In this document: positions 34,131 to 44,842 of the stretch, piece by piece
How positions within the stretch are numbered: the first letter of the stretch is position 1
How the letters are laid out: the number at the start of each line of letters is the position of its first letter
Assembly (NCBI GenBank): GCA_032622095.1
Contig: CP136067.1
Coordinates: 122,609,030-122,673,029, forward strand
Direction: 5' to 3'
From: Siphonodentalium dalli
Taxonomy: Eukaryota; Mollusca; Scaphopoda; Gadilida; Siphonodentaliidae
DNA: 64,000 bases
Notes under the pieces: generated by a model
What the model saw: the letters and a program-made list of their open reading frames with translations, nothing else
What the model was told of the DNA's origin: nothing
Databases searched by the model: none
Translations under genes and position numbers: made by a program

Positions 34131-34700
34131 TGGGGCGATTTCATTCATTACGCTGGGGCTACGATCAGTAAATTACCCTGGGCAAAAGTGAATGGAATTA
34201 TTTTTTGTGGCCGGAGTAATCTAAAAACAGCATAGTTGCAACTGCAAACAAAACATAATTTTTTATTGAGGAAATTTGACAAAACTCACATTGGGAGTGT
34301 CGAACTGATGAAGACTTAAGTAAATGAGCAATGAGAATTTTTATGGAACAAGTAAATATAGCTCATTTTAGAACATCACTAAGTATCTAAAACTTTGGAT
34401 AAATAATTTTTTAACTGTCATCCAATTGAATTATATATTCAGAATTACATATTACATATTTATGATAAATTATTAAAAATAAAATTCATTTAATCAATTA
34501 TATAAATATTTTCCATGTGCTTTCTCAGTTGACAACCGATCTTCGCGCGGAAAGTGATATCACATTACAATACGCTCGCAATTACACCACCTCGGCCATA
34601 GGTGTAGAGAGCATAGCCTGGCGTATTTACACCCGATCATTCCATTCATTGCCCATTCAAATTTCATTACCCATTGTAGCCGAGCGTAATGAATGGAATC
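34131..34700. repeat. Long inverted repeat
   Basis: TTCATTCATTACGCTGGGGC (34139) pairs with GCCGAGCGTAATGAATGG (34679), extending about 60 bp around some 450 bp of AT-rich sequence. Confidence 0.65.
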
Positions 34701-35155
34701 CTCCCCCTGTCATGTGTGGAATTTAGATAAAACAACATACTATTTACAAAGAAGACAGTAGTAAATGCTTTCATGCCCATGGCCAAACTCCATGCAGCAC
34801 CCTCTCCGTTATCACTGCGATAGATCACGGCCGGAACGATGGTACTTTGCGGACTGATCATCTATTTTTACGTGTCATCGGGACTATATTGAGTCACCTA
34901 TTATCTTATTTTGTCCACCAAAAGTTTGCAATAATGGTAATTCTTTCGGTATTTATAGGAACAATATAAACTCAGCCAGACATAGACAATTTTAATCCTG
35001 AAACATAAGAACTAAGATCATGTCAGAAATCCTTACCGAATGTCCTTTTGGCAGTGGTATCTCAGCGGATGGGAGATAACTCTGCCTGGAGTTTGGCCCA
35101 TGGCAGTTGTGAGTCTCAAGTTATGCCTTGTAATTCTCAATTTTGTCACTTCTAA

Positions 35156-35566
35156 GTCTGGATATAGTGTGTCTGAAATTTGCTGAAGAGGTCCCCAGAG
35201 GGTGAATTTGGTGACGCTATCTTCATCATCATCAGGCCTCATCTTCTGGAAAGTGTCTCCAATTAACATTGTTTTTAGTTATCTTTTTTCCCTTCTGACC
35301 AGTTTCTATATCCCGTAATTTGCAGAAGATAAACTGCATAATCGAGATGACTAATGTGTGAATAACACCAACCTCAATCTGAACCTAGCTACAGTAATGC
35401 TCTAAGTAATCAACTTCTTAACCACAGCAGAATTATGGGTAACTGCTGAAGATCCAACTAAACTAAAAAAGAAATAGAATCAATGTGAAGAAGTTTCTAT
35501 AGAAATTTGTTAATAAAGAAACTTTCCAGAGAAAATGAGGCTAAAGCAGAATGAGGTCCCCTTTCA
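35156..35566. mobile_element. Family C remnant with a family B fragment
   Basis: AAGTCTGGATATAGTGTG start and one hairpin half. The middle is broken by a 55-bp family B left tip (35392-35446). It ends abruptly at GAATGAGGTCCC where a family A element begins. Confidence 0.65.
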
Positions 35567-35826
35567 TGATGGGAGTTTCCTGATTTTTTTGCGAAACCTT
35601 GTGCCAATGCATTCTCTTATATATAAGAGAATGCATTGGCCTAACAAATTTAGTATTATTTTTTATAATTGTTAAAATATGTAAGAAAAAATGTAAGAAA
35701 AACAGAAGAAAAAAAAAACAGAAAAAAATCTAAGAAAAATGATAAAAATTGTTAAAGATTGTAAGATATAATGATAACAAATGATATTTGCAGAATGGGT
35801 GAATTGATTCAGTAATGAAAGGGTTA
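35567..35826. mobile_element. Family A element just upstream of exon 2
   Basis: CTTTCATGATGGGAGTTTCC to GTAATGAAAGGGTTAA. One palindrome has lost its centre and left a bare TCTCTTATATATAAGAGA. It ends 64 bp before exon 2, so it lies in the acceptor and branch-point neighbourhood. Confidence 0.72.
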
Positions 35827-35890
35827 AAGCTTTCCGATCAATGGTTTACGAACTGTTGTTGTTTCATGTTAATATTTTTTTAACTTGCAG

Positions 35891-36003
35891 GAACTCGAGA
35901 TGAAAAGAGGGGATGGGAAGCGAGGTCGACTGAACAGCGATGAATTCATCACGTTGTTCAAAGAAATCTCAACCCGCCCTGAAATCTACTTCCTCTTAGT
36001 GCG
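35891..36003 (+). CDS. PLCL: PLC-like protein, EF-hand exon 2 of 3 in window
   Basis: Acceptor AACTTGCAG|GAACTC and donor GTGCG|GTAAGTA. 113 bp, phase 0 in and phase 2 out, 37 codons plus two bases. It reads ELEMKRGDGKRGRLNSDEF then ITLFKEISTRPEIYFLLVR (the last R is completed by exon 3). A degenerate second EF hand (GDGKRGRLNSDEF) is followed by the TRPEIYFLLV block. As I recall the PLC families, CTRPEIYFLLV is characteristic of PLCL/PRIP, whereas PLC-delta, -eta and -beta differ here. PRIP proteins lack PLC activity and bind inositol phosphates and phosphatase or GABA-A-receptor-associated partners. The domain that would show loss of the catalytic histidines is outside the window, so inactivity cannot be tested here. 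Confidence 0.93.
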
Positions 36004-36434
36004 GTAAGTACTGGTAAGACAGGCATTGCTCTTTCGAATTTAAAAACAAATATTAGGTGTATTTTGAAGCTCAAACTCCCATGTGGCTTCAATAGAATAC
36101 AGAATTTTAATTTGTGTCGGGTTGCAAATCTAATTGATCAATTATGATATACCAAATTGGTGTCCAGAAATTCCATATGGCATTACCCCAGGAACAGATC
36201 ACCACATTTTGGGAAGTGGCAATTGTCTAATATCTCCAGGTTTCATTCTCAGACACTATAATTGTTCCTAAAGACATAGATTATGAATTATAAGGACAAT
36301 TCGTGGGCATGGCCAATATCATAGTCTTAACGACTTATACTCCTGGGTCCTGTTTGGTTCAAGCTGAAATAGCCTAGACGAAACTGTCAATAATAGCGAC
36401 AGCTTTTGTCTATTTTATATTAAGTTGCTTCCAC

Positions 36435-36631
36435 AGACCTGCGGCTGAAGCATGCGGCCAAAGCATGCAGCGCAATGTTTCAAACCATACACATATCACT
36501 GGGGATGCGGCTGACACAGTTAAATGCATCCGATTTCAAAAAGTTTTCAAACTGGTTGCATTTAACTTTGTCAACTGCAACCCCAGTGATATGTGTATGG
36601 TTTGTAGCGTTGGCCGTATGCGTCAGCTGCA
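36435..36631. repeat. Foldback element
   Basis: CAAACCATACACATATCACT pairs with AGTGATATGTGTATGGTTTG; the outer GACCTGCGGCTGAAGC and inner GTTAAATGCA stretches also pair. Total arms about 85 bp. Confidence 0.75.
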
Positions 36632-37121
36632 GGTGAATTTAGTAACGCTATCCCGTACGGTGGGCTAGCATCCCCAAATTCACCCTCTGGGAACCTCATT
36701 CTGCTTAGGCCTGCTATGGGACTCCTAATAGTTGGATCAGATTTAAGTTCCCCAGTTGAAGTTGGTGATGTTCACCCAGCAGTCACCTCGATTATGCATT
36801 TTATAATCTGCAAATTAGAGGATCAAGAAACTGAAAGGGAAAAAGCAACTGAAAACAAAAACAAATTAATTTGAGACTATAGATACTTTCCAGAAGATGA
36901 GGCCTAAGCAGAATGAGGTTCCCAGAGGGTGAATTTAGGTATGCTAGCCCACCGTGTGGAAGAGCATCACTAAATTCACCCTCTGTCTCCCATTTGCAGA
37001 ATGAGGTACCCAGAGGGTGAATTTAGTGATCAATGCTAGCCCACCATGTGGGGTAGCATCACTAAATTCACCCTCTCTGGACCTCATTCTACAAATGGGA
37101 GACACACTATTTCAAGGTTTG
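36632..37121. mobile_element. Family C element with a third hairpin
   Basis: The left end is lost at the junction with the foldback. Three hairpins of the GGTGAATTTAG type, the last two joined by CTGTCTCCCATTTGCAGAATG, so an end was duplicated. Right end CACTATTTCAAGGTTTG. Confidence 0.72.
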
Positions 37122-37204
37122 GTGAAGGCCCTTGGTCTCTGTTGACATCTCGGTTTAGAGCAGGTGGCAAATCATGTCTCACCCAAGCGTGGACCAACAA
37201 TTAT

Positions 37205-37353
37205 ATATATAATATACGCATGATGTTTCTGAGTAACAAATTTAATCCACGAGTGGGATTGGCGATTTACACCACGAGCTTCAGCGAGTAGTATATATCG
37301 CCAATCCCACGAGTGGATTATATTTGTTATTCAGAAACACTATGCGTATATTT
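37205..37353. repeat. Foldback with 60-bp arms
   Basis: ATACGCATGATGTTTCTGAG ... ATCCACGAGTGGGATTGGCG on the left pairs with CGCCAATCCCACGAGTGGAT ... CAGAAACACTATGCGTAT on the right. Loop about 30 bp. Confidence 0.82.
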
Positions 37354-37354
37354 T

Positions 37355-37490
37355 GTTTATGCCACGATCTTTACAATGCGATGGATAAACACTTTTCCGT
37401 TCAAATTGTATGGAGAAAGTTTATGCCACGATCTTTACTATGCGATGGATAAACACTTTTCCGTTCAAATTGTATGGAGAAAGTTTAATC
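37355..37490. repeat. 64-bp tandem duplication
   Basis: GCCACGATCTTTAC starts at 37361 and 37425. The two units differ at one position. Confidence 0.9.
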
Positions 37491-37879
37491 CACTCTGCGA
37501 AGTTTAATCAACAGTAGGCACGTGTGTTAATTAAATGTAAAATTTAAACAGATGGCTTTATTTATATAGTAAGACAGGCGATCGTGGTATAAATAATGTT
37601 CATAGCACAGGTCCCCATTGTGAGTATATAACTTAATACAAGGTTTATAACTATCAGACCTATATTCAGTATAGACTCGCTTGCGATCAAAATTCATCTA
37701 AATTCCCTGTGCAGGAGATAATGCCACGTGCCCAGTTCTTTAGACAATATTCCCAATATTAATTTGGTGTATCTCTCGCATCGATATGTGGAAGATCGCC
37801 ATAGATATATATGAATATGTGCAAACTTTCATAACCGGACAAACCCTTGCACAGATTCCCATCAAATATACCAGAGTAG

Positions 37880-37984
37880 TAGTAATGCTCTAAGTAAACG
37901 ACTCCTTAACCACAGCAGAATTATGGGTAACTTTTCAGGATTTAGTCGGAAATATGGCTTGCCATTCATCGGAAAGCTCTCGGG
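37880..37984. mobile_element. Family B, left arm only
   Basis: Left arm from TAGTAATGCTC to GAAAGCTCTCGG with a 4-bp deletion in GGCTTGTTGCC. No right arm follows. Confidence 0.78.
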
Positions 37985-38898
37985 TATAAAAAGTGACCTT
38001 GACCCCACCCATAGACAGCAGTAGCGTTTTCTGTGAAACAGTGGCTCTAGATACTGGGTCAATTTTTTAGCACCCAAAATTTGTCATCTGCATTAAAAAT
38101 TGATTTTCTGGAATTGTAAACGGCGAATGTTTGAAATTATTTCATGTTGATGTTGGAAGCCAGAGGCCTTTGAACCAACATAGGTGACCATGCTCGAAAA
38201 ATTCTGGTATTCATGCCCCTTGGTATGAAAATGCAATATTTTGGTCATTTTTTGAATAAAAATCAAATTTTCGATCAAAAGATCAAGGGCCATAACTCTT
38301 GATAGCCCATATATTATGGGCATTATGTATCAAATTCTGAATGCCTATTCTGTACTAATTTCAGGCATATATATATTGTCTATATGGTTTGGGATCATAA
38401 TCCAGATAAATTTCAATGAATCTATGCCCCCCTAATGCTGGGCCCCTGCCTGTTGAAACTGTGGAGTGTCACCTAGTTACTTATGCACCTGAGTTCTGGT
38501 GTGTAATTAGCAGTAAATTTAATGGCAGAGGAGTACTGCCAGAAGGATTTTTGATGCAGCATCGGAATCCCTCTTTACATCGCAGAAAGTATTGAATAAT
38601 GATAGTTTTCATGTACGTTTTAGCTCGATGTATGTAGGCGTGGTCATATAGCACGATGCTGCTATGAGTGCTGTCATTACAATAGCAGAAGTAATCAAGA
38701 AATCTAGGTTATCAAGAAATAACTTTAATAGCTAAATATGTGACAACCAATGGTTTTACCGTATTATGTGGATTGACAGCTTATGACTAAATTATTAAGG
38801 TATAAACTCATTTTGGGTTTGTCGCACCAGGGGACCTGTGGTTCATAGCATGCATTGTAGATGACTATGGCAATAAACTGTCCCTGGCCAATGAGGTA
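37985..38898. other. No recognisable gene
   Basis: AT-rich intronic sequence with dispersed-repeat-like phrases (CAAGGGCCATAACTCTTGAT). Nothing else recognised. Confidence 0.45.
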
Positions 38899-39112
38899 CA
38901 GTAATGCCCTAATTAATCGACTCCATTAACCACAGCAGAATTATGGGTAACTTTTCAGGATTTAGTCGGAAATATGGCTTGTTGCATTCATCAGAAAGCT
39001 CTCAGTGAGAGCTTTCCGATGAATGGCAACAAGCCATATTTCCGACTAAATCCTGAAAAGTTACCCATAATTCTGCTGTGGTTAAAGGAGTCGATTAATT
39101 AGGGCATTACTG
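38899..39112. mobile_element. Family B foldback, complete
   Basis: TA-flanked. Its right half is the start of the duplicated 940-bp unit. Confidence 0.88.
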
Positions 39113-39216
39113 TAATTCGCTATGTTCTGTGTAAGGCACTGCATCAGTCCCTTAGAGAAACAATAAAGTCGTAGAAAATAATCCATGTTCATTAGTACAC
39201 CCTTGCCCCAAAGTTA

Positions 39217-39406
39217 CAGTAATGCCCTAAATAATCAACTCCTTAACCACAGCAGAATTGTGGGCAACTTTTCAGGTTTTAGTCGAAAATATGGCTTGTT
39301 GCCATTCATCGGAAAGCTCTCAGTGAATGGCAACAAGCCATATTTTCGACTAAATCCTGAAAAGTTACCCATATTAATAAGGAGTCGATTATTTAGGGCA
39401 TTACTG
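39217..39406. mobile_element. Family B foldback, shortened (unit 1)
   Basis: TA-flanked, 190 bp. The right arm lacks AATTCTGCTGTGG. Both arms share TATTTTCGAC / GTCGAAAATA. Confidence 0.85.
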
Positions 39407-39753
39407 TACTGCCGGAGAGAAAATTCCTGGCATGCAATTATCTTCAGAATTCACATAACTGCATATCAAGACTCAATGGTGGTCCCAATTAGACATATCC
39501 ATATCCTCTTTAAGCCTTATTACATTGTGAATATGCCGACATATAAATAATTTATCTAAATAGCTGGTTTCATTAGCTTAGAATGTCTACCAGGTACCAA
39601 TAATAACTTGTTTCACCTTGGATGACGGAATTCACTGCATGTAAAAAACAAATAATTTCTATGGCAACTAGTAGCACATCTTCAATTGTTTTGCATATTC
39701 CTCCTGTGACGATTAATGAAGCATATTTATTATCCAATTTTCATTTCTTTGTA

Positions 39754-40052
39754 CAGTAATGCTCTAAGTAATCGACTTCTTAACAACAATAGTACAGTAA
39801 TGCTCTAAATAATTTAATCGACTCCATAACCACAGCAGAATTATGGGTAATTTTTTAGGATTTAGTCGGAAATATGGCTTGTTGCCATTCATCGGAAAGC
39901 TCTCAGAGAAATATGGCTTGTTGCCATTCATCGGAAAGCTCTCAGTGAGAGCTTTCCGATGAATGGCAACAAGCCATATTTCCGACTAAATCCTGAAAAG
40001 TTACCCATAATTCTGCTGTGGTTAAAGGAGTCGATTAATTAGGGCATTACTG
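39754..40052. mobile_element. Family B tip plus family B with repeated inner stem
   Basis: A 40-bp tip (39754-39793) precedes a second start at 39794. In the latter the block GAAATATGGCTTG to CTCTCAG occurs twice before the right arm. This is a duplication junction. Confidence 0.8.
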
Positions 40053-40156
40053 TAATTCGCTATGTTCTGTGTAAGGTACTGCATCAGTCCCTTAGAGAAA
40101 CAATAAAGTCGTAGAAAATAATCCATGTTCATTAGTACACCCTTGCCCCAAAGTTA

Positions 40157-40346
40157 CAGTAATGCCCTAAATAATCAACTCCTTAACCACAGCAGAATTG
40201 TGGGCAACTTTTCAGGATTTAGTCGAAAATATGGCTTGTTGCCATTCATCGGAAAGCTCTCAGTGAATGGCAACAAGCCATATTTTCGACTAAATCCTGA
40301 AAAGTTACCCATATTAATAAGGAGTCGATTATTTAGGGCATTACTG
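40157..40346. mobile_element. Family B foldback, shortened (unit 2)
   Basis: Duplicate of the 39217-39406 copy at +940 bp, differing at one noticed position. Confidence 0.88.
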
Positions 40347-40693
40347 TACTGCCGGAGAGAAAATTCCTGGCATGCAATTATCTTCAGAATTCACATAACT
40401 GCATTTCAAGACTCAATGGTGGTCCCAATTAGACATATCCATATCCTCTTTAAGCCTTATTACATTGTGAATATGCCGACATATAAATAATTTATCTAAA
40501 TAGCTGGTTTCATTAGCTTAGAATGTCTACCAGGTACCAATAATAACTTGTTTCACCTTGGATGACGGAATTCACTGCATGTAAAAAACAAATAATTTCT
40601 ATGGCAACTAGTAGCACATCTTCAATTGTTTTGCATATTCCTCCTGTGACGATTAATGAAGCATATTTATTATCCAATTTTCATTTCTTTGTA

Positions 40694-40991
40694 CAGTAAT
40701 GCTCTAAGTAATCGACTTCTTAACAACAATAGTACAGTAATGCTCTAAATAATTTAATCGACTCCATAACCACAGCAGAATTATGGGTAATTTTTTAGGA
40801 TTTAGTCGGAAATATGGCTTGTTGCCATTCATCGGAAAGCTCTCAGAGAAATATGGCTTGTTGCCATTCATCGGAAAGCTCTCAGAGAGAGCTTTCCGAT
40901 GAATGGCAACAAGCCATATTTCCAACTAAATCCTGAAAAATTACCCATAATTCTGCTGTGGTTAAGGAGTCGATTACTTAGAGCATTACTG
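40694..40991. mobile_element. Family B tip plus junction copy (end of array)
   Basis: Same arrangement as 39754-40052, but the right arm (CCAACTAAATCCTGAAAAATT, AGTCGATTACTTAGAGC) is a different family B variant. It therefore marks the original right-hand element. Confidence 0.82.
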
Positions 40992-41777
40992 TATGTCATT
41001 CAGCTTGTCGATTATTTGCTAGGCTGCCAAATATTCCAGGTGGTGAAAAATAATAGCTTTCAAAAATCAATATCTTATAACTCTGAGCTTTGAGGGGTGG
41101 GTTCATCGACTCAAATCAAATATTGTTTACCTTGGAAAATCGAAAAAATAGTAATTTAGGAGCGTTAATATTTGGATGATGTATCTTTGAACTAGCTCAC
41201 AACTTACAGCACGTATCCACAATGTGTATTTCAGCAGTGTTTCCTAAGAAAAATCGTAAGATCACAGCTGCTTCTTCATGGCAGATTACATCACGTAGCC
41301 GCTGTGTATTTCAGGATTCCATTAGACCGACTGTTTATTTACCGTAATCAAACCCGATCATATTCCTCCGAATGTTGCTCCATCCAGTTTCCAGTCAATT
41401 TGCACCAGACGGCCGAAGGTCGCTGAAATATTTACTTTAGATATTTTCACAGGAATTCTTCCCTGATTTCAAATGATAGAAACTAATAGTCTATTCCTTG
41501 CCCACTCACTTGCCTTGTATTTTTAACCTCTTCCTTTACCTAACATTTATCTAAGAAATTACTTGTTGCCACGGGTGATAGATTGTGATGTTTCCTTTGA
41601 TAACGGCTTGTCTGCTGTTGCCTTGGTTGAGTTATGCACAGAAGCTAAACTTATGTTTGAATATGTCAGTTTGGAAATAAAAGGAATATAATAATTTAAT
41701 AATAATAATTTATTTTATATAGCGTAAATACATTGACATGCTCTAAAATGCTTACAATTGTAATACAACATTAAGTT
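40992..41777. other. No recognisable gene
   Basis: AT-rich intronic DNA with an AATAATAATTTA stretch near 41695-41712. No exon or known repeat recognised. Confidence 0.45.
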
Positions 41778-41990
41778 CAGTAATGCCCTAAATAATCTAC
41801 TCCTTAACCACAGCAAAATTATGGGTAATTTTTCAGGATTTAGTCGGAAATATGGCTTGATGCCATTCAATGGAAAGCTCTTACTGAGCGCTTTCCGATG
41901 AATGGCAACAAGCCATATTTCCGACTAAATCCGGAAAAATTACCCATAATTCTGCTGTGGTTAAGGAGTCGATTATTAAGGGCATTACTG
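41778..41990. mobile_element. Family B foldback, complete
   Basis: Right TA intact, left flank TT. 213 bp. The arm variant TTTTTCAGG / CCGGAAAAA is nearly matched. Confidence 0.88.
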
Positions 41991-42106
41991 TACATGTATA
42001 ATAATACCCATGATACAATAATATAAAACTTTTCTTGGTCAGCATAGCAATGTCATTGCAACACATTTGCAACACATGGACACCCCAATCTAATCTTAAG
42101 TGAAGG

Positions 42107-42274
42107 CAAGCCTGAGTTTAGTGTGCCTCTCATTTGAGCAGTTGAGGCCTAAGCGGAATGAGGTCCCCAGAGGGTGTATTTGGTGATGCTAGCCCACTAT
42201 GTGAGACATCGTCACCAAATTCACCCTCTGGGGACCTCATTCCACAAATGACAGGCACACTAAACTCAGACTTG
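42107..42274. mobile_element. Family C short form
   Basis: CAAGCCTGAGTTTAGTG to CACTAAACTCAGACTTG, 168 bp with one hairpin. The left stem has a small insertion (GAGCAGTTGAGGCCTAAGCG). Flanks do not match as octamers. Confidence 0.8.
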
Positions 42275-42389
42275 AGAGAATTGAGGGCAATTCTAACTTT
42301 AATACAGATTGTAATTATAATCATGCTACTGATGGCATGAGCAGCCTCATGGGATAATTGATGCATTTTATAATTCATGTGTTAAGATA

Positions 42390-42601
42390 CTATAATGCCT
42401 AAATAATCGACTCCTTAACCACTGGAGAATGATGTGTAACTTTTCAGGATTTAGTCGGAAATATGGCTTGTTGCCATTCATCGGAAAGCTCTCAGTGAGA
42501 GCTTTCCGATGAATGAGAACAAGCCATATTTCCGACTAAATCCTGAAAAGTTACCCATAATTCTGCTGTTGTTAAGGAGTTGATTATTTAGGGCATTACT
42601 A
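42390..42601. mobile_element. Family B foldback with altered ends
   Basis: Ends CTATAATGCC / GGCATTACTA. The terminal base pairs differ from CAGTAATG in both arms. Confidence 0.82.
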
Positions 42602-43243
42602 TACTGTTGTGTGTTGTACTGTAGGTTGGGTGCGGAGGACTATTGATTCTTGGGGAATTTTCAAATCTTTTATTTTATAAAAGCCGAAATTCCAGCAGGA
42701 TGAGAGATGTACATCAATTTTGTGACAGAGTCAATATAAAAAAAATCAGTTCAAACGCCTAGATTCTGCAACATATACATCGAGCTTCTCACATATAGAT
42801 CCTATAGAATTGACTACTTACATGTATATAATGAAACATACATCGGGTAACATTCAGGTTCCATAGAGTAGGTACGGTACAGATATAAGGAACTGATTTG
42901 GAATATTGAATCAGCATTGATCTTTCTCATGTATTTTTATGTTCGTCAAATTTTGAAAATGACCAACTAATTATAGAAAAAGCCTCAAATTGGCACTTGG
43001 TAAATAAACAAAATTAGTGTCTTATCTGATCAAACAAATTTCAATTAAGTGACAATTAAGTGAAGCATTATAAATTAAATTGTTTTGCAAAGAACTAAAC
43101 AAAGACTTTATCACTATGCTGTGACTTGTTAATTATGATAACAGGTATAACAACTCTTGGAGTAAATATACCGAAATGCAAGATAAAGAAAATATACATT
43201 AATTTTCAACGATAATTGAGATATTAATCTTTTTGAATAGAAA
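42602..43243. other. No recognisable gene
   Basis: AT-rich intronic sequence without repeats I can identify. Confidence 0.45.
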
Positions 43244-43479
43244 TTAACCCTTTCATGATGGGAGCTGCCCTGGTGCAGCTTTAAAGATCCTGTGCCAGTG
43301 TATTCTCTTACCAGAGTCTAGCATATATAAGATAATGCACTGTCAAGGTAAATATTGTTTGGCCAATGTATTCTCTTATATATGCAAGGCTCACTATGAT
43401 AGACTTGCGTATACAAGAGAATGCATTGACACAGGGTTTTCGCAAAAATTTCAGGAAGCTCCAGTCATGGAATGGTTAA
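43244..43479. mobile_element. Family A element
   Basis: TTAA at 43244-43247 and 43476-43479. The first palindrome has lost most of one stem (CTCTTACCAGAGTC). Confidence 0.8.
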
Positions 43480-43750
43480 TTTCATATCCAAAACTAAGCA
43501 ACAAACCGACTTAAATATATATATAAAAATATAATTTGGTATATAAAATTTAACTCAAACCTACATTCCAATATGTGTCTTATCATAACATGGCTATATA
43601 TATGAAGCAACCAGCCTTTTATTCCAAAAATAAAGTCAAAACTGAAGACTGACATCAAAGAGTTATGTGAATAGTGATATCACCATGTAAATACTCAGTC
43701 TATATCTACAACACGACAGATATAGACACTTTGATAATCTTCACCAATAT

Positions 43751-44060
43751 ACAGGTCACTGATTGATGTATTATAGTCCCCAATGTGTGATTCTCAGAGC
43801 GCAATATACAGGTCACTCACTTTAATACTGATATATTATAGTCCCAATGTGTGATTCTCAGAGCACAATATACAGGTCACTCACTTTAATACTGATATAT
43901 TATAGTCCCAATGTGTGATTCTCAGAGCACAATATACAGGTCACTCACTTTAATACTGATATATTATAGTCCCAATGTGTGATTCTCAGAGCACAATATA
44001 CAGGTCACTCACTTTAATACTGATGTACTATAGTCCCCAATGTGTGATTCTCAGACCACA
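43751..44060. repeat. 64-bp tandem repeat, about five copies
   Basis: ACAGGTCACT occurs at 43751, 43808, 43872, 43936 and 44000, giving a 64-bp period after a shorter first unit of 57 bp. The middle copies look identical, so expansion is recent. Confidence 0.92.
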
Positions 44061-44104
44061 GGTATTCCATGTGTCCATTAGTTAGGTCTTATTACTTATC
44101 CCAT

Positions 44105-44552
44105 CAAGCCTGCAAATAGTGTGTCTGTCATTTACAGAATGAGGTCCACAGAGGATGAATATAGTGATGCTATACCACACAGCGGGTGAGCATCACCAAA
44201 TTCACCCTGTCGGAACCTCATCCTGATTAGGCCTCAACTGCTATGGGAGACCTAGGATCAGATTGAATTTCCCTAGTTGAAGATGGTGATGTTCACCCAT
44301 TAGTCACCTCGATTATGCAATTTTATCTTCTGCAAATTAAGGGATATAGAAACTTCCCAGAAATGAAAAAGTAACTAAAAAAAATGTTAATTTGAGACTC
44401 TATAGTTACTTCACAGAAGATGAGGCCGAAGCAGAATGAGGCCCCCATAGGATGAATTTGGTTATAATCGCCCGCTGTGTAGGATATCATCACTAAATTC
44501 ACCCTCTGGGGACCTCATTCTTCTAATGAGAGACACACTATTAGCAGACTTG
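44105..44552. mobile_element. Family C long form with imperfect 8-bp duplication
   Basis: CAAGCCTGCAAATAGTGTG to CACTATTAGCAGACTTG, 448 bp. Flanks TATCCCAT / TTTCGCAT match at 6 of 8. Both hairpins are eroded. Confidence 0.78.
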
Positions 44553-44741
44553 TTTCGCATGTCTATTTTTTTAGACACATAATGCCAGTAGAGAACGTGC
44601 TTCCGTACCTATAATTCTGCCTATGAATTAATGATGATCGTGATTTCACTTACATGTATTACAATTTAGATGGGCTCCGGTCATTGACCTAACTTTTAAA
44701 GGGTTGACCCCTGTTTTCTCCAGTCATCATTAACTAACTCT

Positions 44742-44842
44742 TTAACCCTTTCAGTGCCAAGTCCGATTTTTGTATCAACCCATATTTCCTTGATCATTTT
44801 TCAAATTTATTGATTAATCGGACTTTGCACTGAAAGGGTTAA
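44742..44842. mobile_element. 101-bp TTAA element without the palindrome
   Basis: TTAACCCTTTCAGTGCCAAG to TGCACTGAAAGGGTTAA. The ends match the CAGTGCC class of 50667-51148, but the interior lacks the A-class palindrome. It shares TTAA 44839-44842 with the next family A copy. Confidence 0.8.

Larger units (their letters stand above)
23710..35890 (+). other. PLCL: Intron 1 of the PLC-like gene (12.2 kb)
   Basis: GT at 23710 and AG at 35889-35890, preceded by TTTTTTTAACTTGCAG. Phase 0. It holds a 21-bp minisatellite, several family A and C copies and three complete family B foldbacks. Elements lie in both orientations. No alternative exon was recognised. Confidence 0.85.
38968..40991. repeat. 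Recent 940-bp tandem duplication with breakpoints in family B
   Basis: Unit 1 (about 38968-39907) and unit 2 (about 39908-40847) are offset by exactly 940 bp. I noticed only a few differences (GTAAGGCACT/GTAAGGTACT, CAGGTTTTAG/CAGGATTTAG, GCATATCAAG/GCATTTCAAG). A third partial start follows at 40848. All three junctions lie at GAAATATGGCTTGTTGCC inside family B arms. Confidence 0.92.

Noticed and set aside
39185-40490. Two 121-codon nearly identical frames as a gene pair
   Set aside because: They start in or near family B foldbacks and are copies made by the 940-bp duplication. No domain or codon bias is visible.
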